DNA from: Chrysaora quinquecirrha | Taxonomy: Eukaryota; Cnidaria; Scyphozoa; Semaeostomeae; Pelagiidae | Assembly: GCA_014526335.1 (NCBI GenBank) | Contig: JACTAT010000040.1 | Coordinates: 9,617,857-9,681,856 of the forward strand | Length of the DNA stretch: 64,000 nucleotides | Direction of reading: 5' to 3' | Shown: positions 36,769-50,000 of the stretch, piece after piece | How positions within the stretch are numbered: position 1 is the stretch's first letter | Layout: every line of letters begins with the position of its first letter | Notes under the pieces: generated by a model | Seen by the model: the letters and a program-made list of their open reading frames with translations, nothing else | What the model was told of the DNA's origin: nothing | The model's database searches: none | Translations under genes and position numbers: made by a program

Positions 36769-39167
36769 ATGTTTAGGCCGAAAATTATTGCTCCTGTCCT
36801 CCCAGTTTTGGTTGACAAAAGATTTCCAATTCGTGTAAAGAGTCTCGAACCATTTCAACTTTTTACGATGAGGACCGAAATGAGGTCCGAAAAGAATGAA
36901 GTTTTCGAATCATTTGGGCATTTCATGGCAGATTCATCTGGAAAAGCAGATTTGAGTACAGATCCTTCATTTGGTGGCTCATACACTGGGACTGATGGCA
37001 TGGGGCTATTTTGGAGTATGGTTCAAGCTCCGAATCAGAAGAAAGGCTTGAGATTTGTGCATAAGAGCGTGGAAAACCGATAAAATACGATGTCCAGCTT
37101 TACGATGGCCATGTCATTGAAAGGTGTAACGATGGAGCCATTCTGGCATCTAAAACAGTCCCCAGAACGTATATGGCTCCGAATGTCGAGAGAATCGAAA
37201 TCAGCGTTGGACGAATCAGAGGGACTCTTTTTCTTCCTAAAGGAGAAGGGAAATTTCCAGGTATTGCAGGGGTAGTGCCCGCTCTTTGTGGTCAACTGCA
37301 TAAATATCTTTCATGTTGTGTCGCGTTTTCTCCCCCGGGGGTGCTTCCAAAGCCTGACAGGTTTAGGTCCAGGGAGAGCTAAAGAGGGCGAAACCTCATA
37401 TTTTCAAATTACCCTCAAATGGTAGTTAATTTTCACAAAGAGCCACAAAATGGTAGTGTAAGAAGCTAAAATCATGCCTTTTGTACAGTAATAAATTGTT
37501 CCTTTAAATGTTTGCTAAAATTGAAATACACACAAAGTTGCAAGTTAAACTGTCAAAACACCAGGAAATTGAATGTTTGGGGTAATGAGTAGATAGCAAA
37601 AATACCACAAATTTGCGGTATCATTTCTTTTATCTATTAATGGGGCCATCTGGTAGACATTTCGTAAGACCCTCAAACAAGCTGGACCCCCCTGCCGTTC
37701 CTCAATGGGAGTACCCACTGGGGTTGTTGCGAATGCTCCTTGTGCTCTGCAGTTCACATGCCCTGAATGCCAGCAGATCTCGGAAGTGCTCATCAGAAGA
37801 AAGCTCTCGAAAATGACAATAAACTAGACTGCACTGTGGATACGACCCTATGAAGACGATAAAAGTATGTGTCACGGGAACTATTCTACTGCTGAAATCT
37901 TGTTATTTTTTACCCCAGACAGAAAACCCTATTTTCACCCGGAACCCTATTTAGACCCAGTCCTAAACCCATTTCAGCAACAAAAAAAGCGGAGTACAGG
38001 TGAATGCAGCGCTGAAGGTGCTTTTAACTTTCCTCCGCCACTTCACTAGCGTCACTGCATGAGCATATGAAGTCTACCGTCATCTAGCAATTTCGTCATC
38101 TAGAAGTCTTTGCGCGTTTTTTATTAGTAAGTTTGGCTAAGGCTCCGTACTGAAAACTCCTTAACTGACGGCTAAATTTTTCTTTCTGAAGTTCAAATAT
38201 GTATGATCTCCGCCAATTTTATCAATGGATACCGTATGTGGTCATTGAAGTAGGCTATTCACTTTGAATTCGATTTCCCTTCATATTTCTGTTTCCCACT
38301 AATAATCGTTTATTTTTTTGGACATGATATATTTCAAAACAAAATTTAAGCTATTTTCACGTGGCTGTTGCCTTCGCAGGGGTAATTGACATGTTTGGAA
38401 CACACATTGACTTGGTAGAGCACAGGGCTAGCCTTCTTGCATCTCATGGCTTTGCGACACTGGCACTTGCATTCTTTGCATATAAAGATTTGCCCAGAGA
38501 TTTGAATGATGTTGAGCTTGAGTACTTTATTGAAGCTGTGGAATGGCTTTCAAAGCACGAAAGAGTTAACTCGAATGGAATAGGATTTATTGGCGTATCC
38601 ACTGCTGGCCAAATTGCCTTGCAAGTTGCAGCGAAATGCAATTTGGTAAAGGCAGTTGTTGGAATTTCATCACCTACTTCTGTTGTGTTTCCTGTTCGAT
38701 ATGAAAAGGAATTGCTTGGATTGCACACTTCCTCTTTGCTTGCCTTGGTAGAGAAATATAAGGAATTCCGCGATGGATACGTTGTTTCTAAAAATGTGGA
38801 TAATCTTCAAGATTTTCTCGTGAAAAATCAAATAAAGGCTGAGGATATTGTTGCTGAAATCTTGCTCATCACAGGTGAAGATGACCAATGCATAAGAAGT
38901 GTGAAGTTTGCAAATCAAATGAAAGAGAGATTACTTCAGAAGAAACCTAACAAGCGCATCATACATTTGTCTTATCCAAATACAGGCCATTTAATAGAGC
39001 CTCCATACATGCCTCTTTGCCTTTATTCATTTCACAAAGTTTTTAATGCTTTTTTCTCTTGGGGTGGTCGCGTTGTAGAACACAATGCTGCACAGGAACA
39101 TGCTTGGAAAAGTCTCGTAGCATTTTTGAAAAGGAATTTAGTTGAACCATCGAATAATAGACTTTAA
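36769..39167 (+). pseudogene. BAAT / acyl-CoA thioesterase-like gene with a frameshift
   Basis: Family members transfer acyl groups from CoA to glycine or taurine, or hydrolyse acyl-CoA, in peroxisomes or cytosol. Exon 1 (36769..37260) encodes the N-terminal beta-sandwich domain. Its frame is interrupted at about 37075, where an A run is one base shorter than in the upstream copy and a stop follows; coding resemblance continues in another frame (IKYDVQLYDGHV, RGTLFLPKGEGKFPG). Donor CCAG-GTATTG in phase 1 joins acceptor TTCGCAG-GG at 38380, giving FPG then VIDMFG as in the family. Exon 2 (38380..39167) holds the hydrolase domain: GVSTAG with the nucleophile-position Ser, Asp in GEDDQC, and His in NTGHLIEPPY. 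The intact exon 2 suggests a very recent lesion or an assembly error. There is no clear C-terminal peroxisomal signal (ends SNNRL). Confidence 0.75.
37261..38379 (+). other. Intron of the BAAT-like gene, no gene
   Basis: 1.1-kb intron with donor GTATTG and acceptor TTCGCAG. It contains short GC-rich stretches (for example 37330-37345 and 37680-37740) but no recognisable product. Confidence 0.6.
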
Positions 39168-41010
39168 GTACAGTAAATTAGCAATTCTTTAAATTTTCAT
39201 CTATATTGCAGTATCGATTTAACCTCCTGTTATTACTTACGACATAACATCAAGGTTGAGTATGGATTTATTGTGCGAGTTTTAGTTTCCCCCTTTCCCC
39301 CTTCTCTGCATCCCGCCAATGAATCCGCTAGGCTTAATGCACGAGTCGTTGTCAACTCAATTAAAAATGGTCAATTGAAAACAGTTGTTGTTTTTGTTGT
39401 TGTTGTTGTTGTTTTTGTTGATGTTTGTTGACGGCGGCTCAAGCTGTGGCTCATAGAATATAAGAGATATTTTGAGCCATCTCGGTTTGATGAGCGATAA
39501 CTGGGACCCTCTTAATAAGTCTCATGTGGCACGGTTACCTCACAAACACGGAAGTCCAACGGAATCGAGGCAGAAAGTATAGTTCCAAAGCTTTTCTTTC
39601 TGCGAGTCGTAGTTAGACTTATCACATTTCGGCCGACTCTTCGCAAACAATTTTCCCAAACATCAGTAGAAAAATCTACAGCGAAGCAAGAGTAACTCAA
39701 ATGCTGTTTGCTTTAGAGCAGGACTTGAAATGGAACAGTTAAAAATCCGGCCATTAACGGCAGCAAATTGGTCGTACTAATCAACACCGTACGTATTTTG
39801 AAAGCTTAGTTTGATTGGTAACTTGCAATCCATTTTGCGCAGAGCAAACCCCTTGAGCTGAAATGAACACAAAGTGCAGCGTCGGACTGAAACGATTTTT
39901 AGGGGAGCCTGAAGTTCACAATACAGAACACAAATGTTTTTTTGAGCGCCCATCAATGCAGCTTAATAGCGAAATCTATGGCCCATAGAAGTCATGTATG
40001 TCTCTATGACTTGAAAATTGCAGTTGGATCGTCAATTCAATTCATTGTGAGTATCTACGAGTCGCGTGGGTATAAGATTTTGTGTTGTGAGTTGTGGTTA
40101 TTGCTGTTTGGTAAAATGACCTTACGTTCTCAATTTAACGTATTTAGTAAAGTGGCACCATGTTGTATGCGCAGGTTGCGTCACAGCAAACTCATAATTA
40201 GAAATGTGATGAATTATGTATAAACTCACGAATATAGGGGATGGTCTGATCAATTTTAAATTGCCTTTCAATAGCGGGTGGTCGTTAATAAATAGAAATT
40301 GTTTGAAACCTCAGAGGTTGCTTGACATAGAGCATTCAGATATCTTATAACTTCCAGCATACTGCATAGAATATACATATAGAATGTTACCGTAGCAAAC
40401 TAATCATCGATAAATCAGAATATAAACACGCTTTGTCAACTGAATAAAATGTCACAGCTCGAAATTATGTTGTGGCTAACATAAACAAATTAGTTTTAGT
40501 CAATTTTTAAAAGAGATTATCTATGTTTATGAAAATCAGACGATAATGTCTAGTTTACAAAGTTGTTCATTCGTTGTGAATTTTCAAAAGCAGGTTTGTT
40601 TGTAGCTTTTTGAATTAGATTCCTTTTAAGACATTAAATAAATAAACACACGTGTTGTTGTTGTTTTGTTATATGAAATCTTGCAGTTGCAAGAAGCTTT
40701 AACGAATTACGTGTTTTCTTCATAATTGCAGGAAATTGGGCCTAAGTTTCAATGTTCTAATTTCTTTTCCCGTTTTAGCTTCGAGATGTGATTATTCTTG
40801 TTCTTGTTCTAAATTATTTTTGTAGATATTGCTGTATACGTAGGGCATATTTTGTCTTGTCGCTGTTCTGGTAAATCTGGTAAAATATGCATTAACTATT
40901 TAACAAATAAAAAGTTATAACATTTTGGCAGTTGTAAGAAGCTGTCTTGTGTCTTGTTCTCTATTCGTCAGAGATTTAATTCATAAAAGTCTTTAACGTT
41001 CTTTCTACAG
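39168..41010. other. Region between BAAT-like gene and TOGARAM1, no gene
   Basis: AT-rich. A GTT/TTG microsatellite is at about 39388-39420. No N-terminal TOG domain exons for TOGARAM1 were recognised here on the plus strand. Confidence 0.5.
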
Positions 41011-44000
41011 CATGAAGATAGAGAAGTTGGAGTACAGAGTTTTGCAGCAAGGAACTCCTGGGCTCCAGGTCAAAGCACATCAAATGCTGAAAAATTTCAT
41101 TTGAAAGAAAGATTGGATACGATGCCAATGAAGCAAGGGTAGAGGTGGGAGTAATCGTACAGCGGGAGTAATCGTACATTTCGACTTTAAAAATTATTAA
41201 AAATAGGACACTCAAGAAAATTTAATTCAAAGGACGGCAGGATAAGTGCAAAACTATATTCTTTTTGTGCCAAGCTGGCTGATTTGTGAGAGTTGCTTCA
41301 GAACGGAGAGAGCCCAAAAAGAAACTAGTAGTGCGGAAGGACTGGAAAAATGGCGTTCGAGCGAAACTCGACGCCGCTAAGGCAGTGTCTTATTTGACAC
41401 TGCTTAAAAAGATAAAACCCCTCAGAAATTTATTCCAAAAGCATTTTTCGTATCTTGGGACTTATGACCAAACCATGAACTGAAAAACTGATAAAACTGC
41501 AGCGTTTTTGTACTCTTTTTTTCAAATAACAAACTGTACGGAAACTCCCGCCGCTGTACGAAAACTCCCGCATCGAGTACTACTAACAAAAAACGATTTT
41601 GTAAGTCACTGAAAAGGTTTTATGTCTTGAAAATCTATATTTTGACACAAAAAGGGTTGGTCTAAAATAATATAAAGATATTTTTGTACATTGAAAAACA
41701 GATTGCAAAATATAGGCCTAAAAAGCTTAACTGTACGATTACTCCCACCTCTACCTTCTTTAAATATTCATTTACTGTATGTTCCTCTAAACTGAACGCT
41801 TTGGTCTTGAGTGTGAAAACAGTTAAAATAGTAGCAACAGATTCGTTTTTGCATTCACTATTCAAGGAACTAACAACTCAAGAGAAAAAAACTACCCATA
41901 ACTTGTCCCATTAAGTCAGCTTGTTTACACCGTAATTGAGTCTGATCTTTTTCCTCAACCTTACCCTGGACCTGCCCTGAGTCTAATTTTAACCTTAACC
42001 TTTTTTTTGTGAGATGCTTTCTTCAACATGCAAAGACCTTAGATGGTTGCAGGTATGGTTTTGTGAAAACTTAGGAAACACAACAAAAACAATAGCAAAA
42101 AAAATACGCTATTGCTTCGAACGATGACATATCCAAAAATCCTAAAACTAACCCTAACCCTATACATAACCCTGACCCTAACACTAACTCTTACCCTAAC
42201 CCTAAACCTAAAACCTTAACCCTAAGGCCCTAACCCAAACCCTATAATTGTAACCCGAAAATCTTGGCAGTAACCCCAAAGCTCTAAACCTAACCCTAAA
42301 ACCCCGACCCTAAACCTAATCCCTGCCCTAAACCCTAACCGTACTGCATTCTAGCATTTTTTCTATGTGAATGGTGTCCGCTAAACTGCATTGTAGCCCT
42401 TAGTTGTTTTATTTTCTCAGAGAGGGCAAAATGTAACGCCAAGTCGTTTAAAAGCTAAGCTGTGATGACCTATGTGTTCTGCTTTCCAGATGTAGTTTCT
42501 CGGAAGCTTTCACAGAGAAAATCAGGAATCTGCTCATATTATTTCCCAGCAACTTCGTTTTTGTGAAAAACATTTGAATTTCAAATATTTTCTATTTTTT
42601 CTTGAAGGGCTTCAGCGAGACATTGAAAGTCCTGTGCATTTGAAACCAACCCTTGCACGTTCTGCTTCGAAGAAAAGAAGACAGTCCAATTCTGATTTAG
42701 AGCGAATCAGTCCAGTAAAACCTGAGGAAGATGAAGAACAGGAAAAAAAGAATGTAAGTGAAAATTCTCTCAAGTTGTTATCTGAATGCTATGTTGTATT
42801 GTAAAAGCTATGTTGTATTTGCATGTACTTTGTAGATTAAGATTAGTTATATCCATATATAGACCTTTTTGACAAAAGGCCGCGGAGATAGAAATTTTTC
42901 CAAACTTCAAATATCGAGTTTTCGATGTTATAATCATATAAAGGATCTGAGACTTAGTCTCGATGTTAATTTTCACGGTCCTAGCGATTGTGCTATTGAT
43001 CTTATGAGCCTTCAAAGTTCCTGATTCTATAAGGGCCAAAGGTCCTGATTTTCTAAAGGCTTCAGCCATGAAAAGTGACTGGAGGTGAAACTTTTCATCC
43101 ATATTGGTCAAAGCCCTTATAAAATCTCATGAAATCAATGATACAAGCGCTAAGATAGTAAGACGTTGCGCCTAAACTAACTTTTTACTGCTAAGTACGA
43201 ATTTGGTATCGAAAACTCTTTACCTCGATATTGTGAAAAATTTTCATAATCGCAGCCTTTTGTCGACAAATAAACGTCCCCCTGTTTATTAATTTCGAGC
43301 TTTTCCCCACCCCTACGGACCTTATTAGGACCCCCGTTTATTAATTTTGAAAGAAAAAATTTTGGAAGAAAGAATTTCACTTGTGAAAGGAGTAAACTAC
43401 GCTTCATAAACCTTATTTTTGATGAAATAACTCAGAAAAAACACAGTAGTGTACAAAACGTTTACACTCAGTAGTGTAATCATAGGTAGTGTAGTGTATA
43501 ATAGAAATAGTATAGTGTCTTAGGTAGTGTAGTGTATAAAATTCCCCACCCACCCGTTTATTAAACCCCCCCCCCCCGTTTATTAATATTTTCAAATAGT
43601 TCCCACCTCCCCATTTATTAAGACCCCCGTTTATTTGGCACCTTAGAGTAAAATCTAAGAACTTACATTTTTTAGGCCAAAGTCTGCATTTTCATCCCCA
43701 TTCGAATCAAGACCTAGAATCGCCAGAAGTCCATCAGCTCGCAAATCGAAAAGCAGAATAAAAGCTTCAGAAAACCTTTCTTCTGATACAAGTGGGAGTC
43801 TTAGCCCAAGAGAAAATCCCCAAGACGATGAAGACGTAATTACTGCAAATCAAGAAATCTATGCTTCGAAGCAACAATTTGATTTATCGGACAAGTTAAC
43901 TGATTTATCCTTGGGAGATGATATGAAAAAACAACAGAAAAAAGAAGGTAGTTCGGCAAAAGTTGGCCTAAATTCAAGTTTTACCGAAGATAACATTGAG

Positions 44001-47000
44001 GATTCAATAGAGGCTCCGGCGCAGACTGTTGCTAATAACGTTTCCAGTAGTGAATCTTCTGACAATTGGAATAAGTCGTATTCTGGTTTGTCAAAGTCAG
44101 CTCTAGAAAGAGTTCAAAAACGTAGAAGCGAGGAGGTAAAGAAACGTGAGCTTGCCGTTATAAAAATGCGCGAGAAAGAAGCTGAAGAGAGGCGGAGAAT
44201 CGAGAAAGAGGCTGCTGAAGCTGAAGAAAGGAAAAAGGCCCAGCTTGAGCAAACAATGTCAGAGATGAAGCGACTGGAAGAGTTGATAAAAGCAGAAGAA
44301 CGCAAAAAGAAAGAAGAGATTGAAAGAAAGAAACTTGAAGAAGAGACCAAACGAAAAGAAGAGCTAAGGTTTAAAAGAGAAGAACAAGCTAAGTTAGATG
44401 ATGATGAAATGAGGAGAGCGGAAGAACAAATGAGGAAAAAAGAAATGTCTAGAAGGGAAGAACGTATGAAGGAGTTAGAAGACATGATAAAGATTGAAGA
44501 AAAAAGACAAGAAGAAATAAGGAAGATGAAAGAAGATATGAAAAGAGAAGAAGATGAGAGAAAACTAAGGAGGGAAGAGGAGTTTAGAAAGCAGAAGGAA
44601 GAAGAAGAGATTAGGAAGCAGAAGGAAGAAGAACTTCGACTTCAAATTGAAGAAGAAAAACGAAGGAAAGCTGAGGCTGAGTTAAAAGAAGCAAGGAGGA
44701 AGAAGGCAGAATTAAAAAGATTGAAAGAACAACAAATGATGCAAGAAATTGAAGCTAAAGAAAAAGAAGAAGAGGAAAGGAGACAAAAAATGAAGATGAT
44801 GGAAGATTCGATCGAGATTGATAAACAAAAGGATCAGAGTCAACAATTAGCAGCATTTGAAGTAAACTTTGGTTCTTGTGATAGAAAATCTCAGTATCTA
44901 AATCATACTGGTGATGATGATGCTAATAATAATTACGGTAAGTGATTTATTTTAATGCCGTTCTCATTATGATACAATGGAACAGGAAAAGCAGCAATTA
45001 GTGGAAGAAACTTGAGAAGCAACACTTTCATTGATTGTTGACAGTGAGTGACACCTGGATGCTCGTTAGAAATGACGTTTATCTAGCAAGCGACTGTAAA
45101 ATAGTTCCTGAAGATTAATTGCAACCCAATCGTTTTTTCTACTTTTTGTAATCATCGGCAATACATATAATCTAGTATCAGCGTCGCATTCAGTGAAATC
45201 CTCTTCAAAATCCTAGAATTTCGAAGCTTAGTAAATAGCAAATAGCGCTAGCTGGTGGTGTTAAGAGCTCTGTTAGGTCGCGTTTCGAGCCTCAGCCACG
45301 TTAGCGTCACAGTCAGGGTTGAGGTCTCGTTTAGTTCGCCTACTCCAAAGATCCTAGCGACTGGCGCTAAGCACGTTATTTTACCTTAACTCAGCAGTGT
45401 TTGAGACCAAATAACAAATGTCGATGAGATTGACTTGAGTTATATGAAGTATTCTAGTCAAGTGATTCACGTCTGATTTTGTTTTTTTTGATGGGTCTTA
45501 CTGCTGTAAAATCCAGATGGTGCACTCTCAAAGTCAGACAGATACTACACCATTTACCTCATACTATTCGTCCCAATCTACTGTTATGGGTATTTTCGTC
45601 CTATGAAAACATTTCAATTCTGGCTATTCTTTGTCACTTCTTGATCTTTTTGCCAGTATATCTTTTGTCGTATTTGCAGCAAAGTCATTGATTAATGAAT
45701 TCTTCTTACAGCTAAACCACCTCCGAGTCATTCACCGAAATTCAGGAGAAAATTACACAATGGGTAAGAATCGTACCTCTTTTATATTGTGTTTATATTT
45801 TATCTCTGTGTATTTTTATAAAATTCTTTTTCCTGTCTCCTTTCTTTACTGTTTGCGTTCTGACGAAATTACATGCTTGCATTGTTTTAAATTTGACAAG
45901 GCTTATTGGCCACAAATATCAGAAAATCACCTATCTATTTAACGAAATATGTATGGACAGGGTTTGTATTTTGACCTTTTTGGTCAAATTTCTCAAATTT
46001 GGCCTTGTTAGAAACAGTTTGGCCTGAAAAAATTAATTTAGCCAGAACTTAAAATCTGGCCAAATTTTGGCCTTTATTCAGATTTGACATCTATTTTTTT
46101 GTGCGGCGGTTTAGCTAATCGTAAAATTAAATATGTAGCTCTGAGTCAGTAGAATTCCCCCCATTCTTTTTTAACAGAAAGCACATTCTCTCAATTTCCG
46201 ACACATTTTTTGTTTTCCTTTAATTTTGTAAGTTTCGAACAATTATTATTGAAGGCGATCAATTTCTGGGCCGTTTCCCGGTAGTTTAACGATCAAACAT
46301 TGTTGGTCCAACATTTAAATTTGCTTTACAACAATTTTTTTCACCGTTTGGTCACGTCCAACAACATCACTTGACAAGCAACAGTAACAAAATTTTTGTG
46401 GCTTGATGTCTTTTTTTGAAAAACTTGCTTGATGCAAACAAAAATGTTGGAGGAGCAATGTTTTTGGACAAGCAAATCTCAAATGTTGATCAAACAATGT
46501 TTGATCTTTTGGCCAGGGCCTAATGCTAAGAAATTTTCCTACGCTTAACGCTGTGAGAATATCAGATTAAGACAATTTTCGATGAAGATGTTGAACATTT
46601 TCGTCTTTTTTGCATACATTCGCGCCTACACAAGTATAGGCATTTTTCAAGACAATTTTCATAAATTTTCATAAATTAACATTCACATCCTGTACACTTG
46701 CTTGGTCACTTCCAGTGGCACTACATGGACTAAAATGTTTTCTTCTCTTTCCAGGCGTGCCCTTTCTGGATCAGTTGTTTCCGATCAAGTAGATTCAGCA
46801 AATGGCGTCAAGCGTGCAAGCACCGAGGGAGACATTTTACAAGATCAATTAAATCCGTACAATAACCCAGATCAAGCTGTTAAAGATGCTTTTCGACAAG
46901 TGGCAGCCAATTCAGAGGACTGGTAAGAACGTTTGTTAGTAAACTAGATGGAACGAGTGAACGAATGAACGAGTGAACGAATGAGTGCTTCTTGAGGCCG

Positions 47001-50000
47001 CTTGCTATCATCTACAGATGGATAGCTTCATCTAATAAGTGGCTAAAAACCTATTTGGGAAATTATGCTGTATTAACCGTTGTTATATTGTTTCAAAATT
47101 GTGTGTGCTGGAGAGGTATTGGGTGCTAGCAAGATTAATGATGGAAAGGTGTATTATTTTGTATGCAGCCAGTACTCACTTTCCCAATTAACTATTCGGC
47201 CTTTTACTGAATACTCAGATAAAAAAAACTATTTGAAAGATATTTTCTATTAAGAAGTTAAGAGGTTGATTTGGTTCTGACTTCGCTTTACACTGTAATA
47301 GCATTATTGCAGTGATGTTTCTCATGTGTTAACGCTAATGTTAAGCTGGTTTAAACAGTTTTTATTTTTGACAATGTCTAAAGAACGTTCATTATTGGAG
47401 CTTGACTTAAGCTTTTTATAGAAATATGTACACCGACGTCAAGATATGTCGTTCAAATTATAAGAGAAAACAGTCATTTCTTAATCTATTTAGTTCTTTT
47501 CATAACATTCAAAAGCATGGGTTTGGAAAACTGGTTTCTTGAACGGCTTGAAATTCAACTAAATTGGATTTAAAGCTTTGATTTCTGGAAAAACAAGTTT
47601 ATTATATCAACTCCGATGATTTAAAATTTTTTATTCTAAAGTTCTGATCCTTGTTGGTCTTTGGCTAATAAATCAAAGGCAATAGTTTTCGCTAATTTAT
47701 GTCGAAATGCTGAAAGACCTTTCTACAATGTATTTGCTGCTTAGTCTAATCTGACACTGGTTGTAGGCACATTTAACTGCTTTAGCTCCTCTTTAGTTAA
47801 TTCAAGTTTAGAAGTAGCGCATCCAAGCTTGAAATGATAAGTTTATACAAATTTCAAGCATTATATTCATGAATACCCAAACTTAACCCATTCTTTGTAT
47901 ATGCTACCTAAATTCGCTTGCAAACGCTGGAACACATTAAACAAGTTACTCACTCTCCACTTAATCTCCCTGCTCGAGCGCATCCACCATGGATGAGCAG
48001 TTTGGGGAATCCAGACATTTTCAGAAATATTCCTAATTTGCACTTTAAGCTGTATTACCTCATTGGAGATATTAAAAGGCCCTTACAGTTTCCTGTAGCC
48101 TCAACCTATGTCCGTTTTCGTACTGTAACTGTCTCTGCTTTGCGTTATTGTTCCTGCTCCACCGAGCGGGGCTTATGTGACATGTCCTACCATCTCCTTG
48201 TTGTTGATAGTCTTAATTCGTTTCAGGGAAACAAAGTGCTCTGGTTTGCAATCATTTCGACGTTTGGCAATGCATCATCCAGATGTTTTAGCTGCACAAA
48301 TTCATTCTGTTTGTCTGGCTGTTACTGCCGAGGTAAATACCTAATCAAGTATTAACTGCATGCATTAGTCAACCATGCCAGGCCTAGACCATGCAACGAG
48401 CTTGACTTCAAGTGAATCTACCGATATAAATGACGTCGGCCAGAAGACTGGGCAATCTGTAAATAGACTATTGTCTTTCGATAACATACAGATAATTGAA
48501 TTATGTGTGATAAATGTACCAGTTAGACAAGAGAGGGCAAAAATTTGAGACATGCTAAAACTTAGAAGATACTAAAAATCTTGCTATATTGAATATCAAA
48601 AACATAAATATAGTACCTCCCCTGGGTAAACATCTGCATATGAACTTTTTATTCACAATTAGTATCTTTTTATTTTCTGTTTTTGTTGCAGGTTCGAAAT
48701 CTTCGTTCACAAGTGTCAAGAACTGCTATGACTTGCTTAGGTGACATTGTAATGTACCTCCCAAAGCCTATGGAACCGGTAAGACAGACCAATTGTGTAA
48801 TTTACGCTTGTTCTAACACAATAGGACGCAATCAGATTGTGTTCAATGATAATCATATGTTGGTCATAATCTAACTTGAAGCAGGAACTCTTCGAGTAGT
48901 TATAAAGCTAAATTAAAAAGTTATATTTCCATTTGATAAAAATTTAAATGTTAAAACAATACACTACTCGGAGTTTTTGTACACCTGATCAAAACTTGAG
49001 CAAGAAACTCCGAATTTTTTACTATTTTAACTTTTAACTTTATTTCGGATGGAAATATGATGTCTTAATTTACTTCCTCCTTTTTAATGCTGAGTGCTGT
49101 GGAATTTTTGTGCCTTGATGGAAGTATAGTTATAAGACTAATCAAGGAAAGAGCATTCGATGTGCCTGTTTGGTGTTAACCTAATGGCAACGGCAATGCT
49201 TTCGTGTTTCTCTGCAGCCAAGGAGCTATCAACACAAGCAACAAATATTCCTTAAAGAATACAGCAGAAAAGAGAGAATCCCATTCCACACATTATTTAA
49301 AATCTTTGCCATTTCTGCGAATTTGCATTACAGCTGCTATGAATTATATGGTTTTGTTCCAGTCATTTCTGATATCATACTTTGCTACTAAAACTACAGG
49401 AAAAAGAGCTTTAAATTAAATATATTTTTGATGGCAACGCTGAAAATGATCATTGAAAGGTGTGGTCAAATATATAGAAGTTAGCAGACAAGTGCTATTT
49501 GTATTGCGTTTTCTCAAGCAATGATGCTGCTGGAGATCTTATTTATCGTTGAACTATGTGCCTGAATCAATAGATTAAAATCCATTTTTGAAATATGTTT
49601 TGCGTAATTGAATATGTGTGTCATTTCCTTTCATTTTCAGGAACTTGATTTGACCGTGAATACTTTATTGAGCAAATCAGGAGAATCAAATGCTTTTATA
49701 AAACAAGATGTTGAACAGTCGTTAACTTCAATTGTCAGTCATGTTAATTCAGTCAAGGCCATGGGAGCTTTCATCAACGGTGGAGCAGGGTAAGGCTTTT
49801 TGCCTCGGTTATCCAGAATTAGCATTGCTGCATTTTGAGTTTTGTGTGAAGATTTATGTAGATCTTTACGAGATTTTAAGTTTCCGTAAAGCTAAAACGT
49901 AGCCAATATTTCACCCGACATTGCCCAATTTGTTGGACGTTGTGGCCGCCCTGTTGGGCGAGCCAACATCACGTTTGACACTCAGTTTATTTTTATCTCT

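Noticed and set aside
42484..42574. Extra TOGARAM1 exon after the TTCCAG at about 42490
   Set aside because: The acceptor looks good and one frame reads VVSRKLSQRKSG, but no usable donor follows before a stop codon.
44114..44485. Ser-rich minus-strand frame opposite the TOGARAM1 coiled coil
   Set aside because: It is the antisense shadow of a Glu/Lys-rich coding exon.
47918..48355. 145-codon plus frame before TOGARAM1 exon 48227
   Set aside because: The real exon lies in another frame and matches the TOG domain; the upstream part has no similarity and no splice logic.
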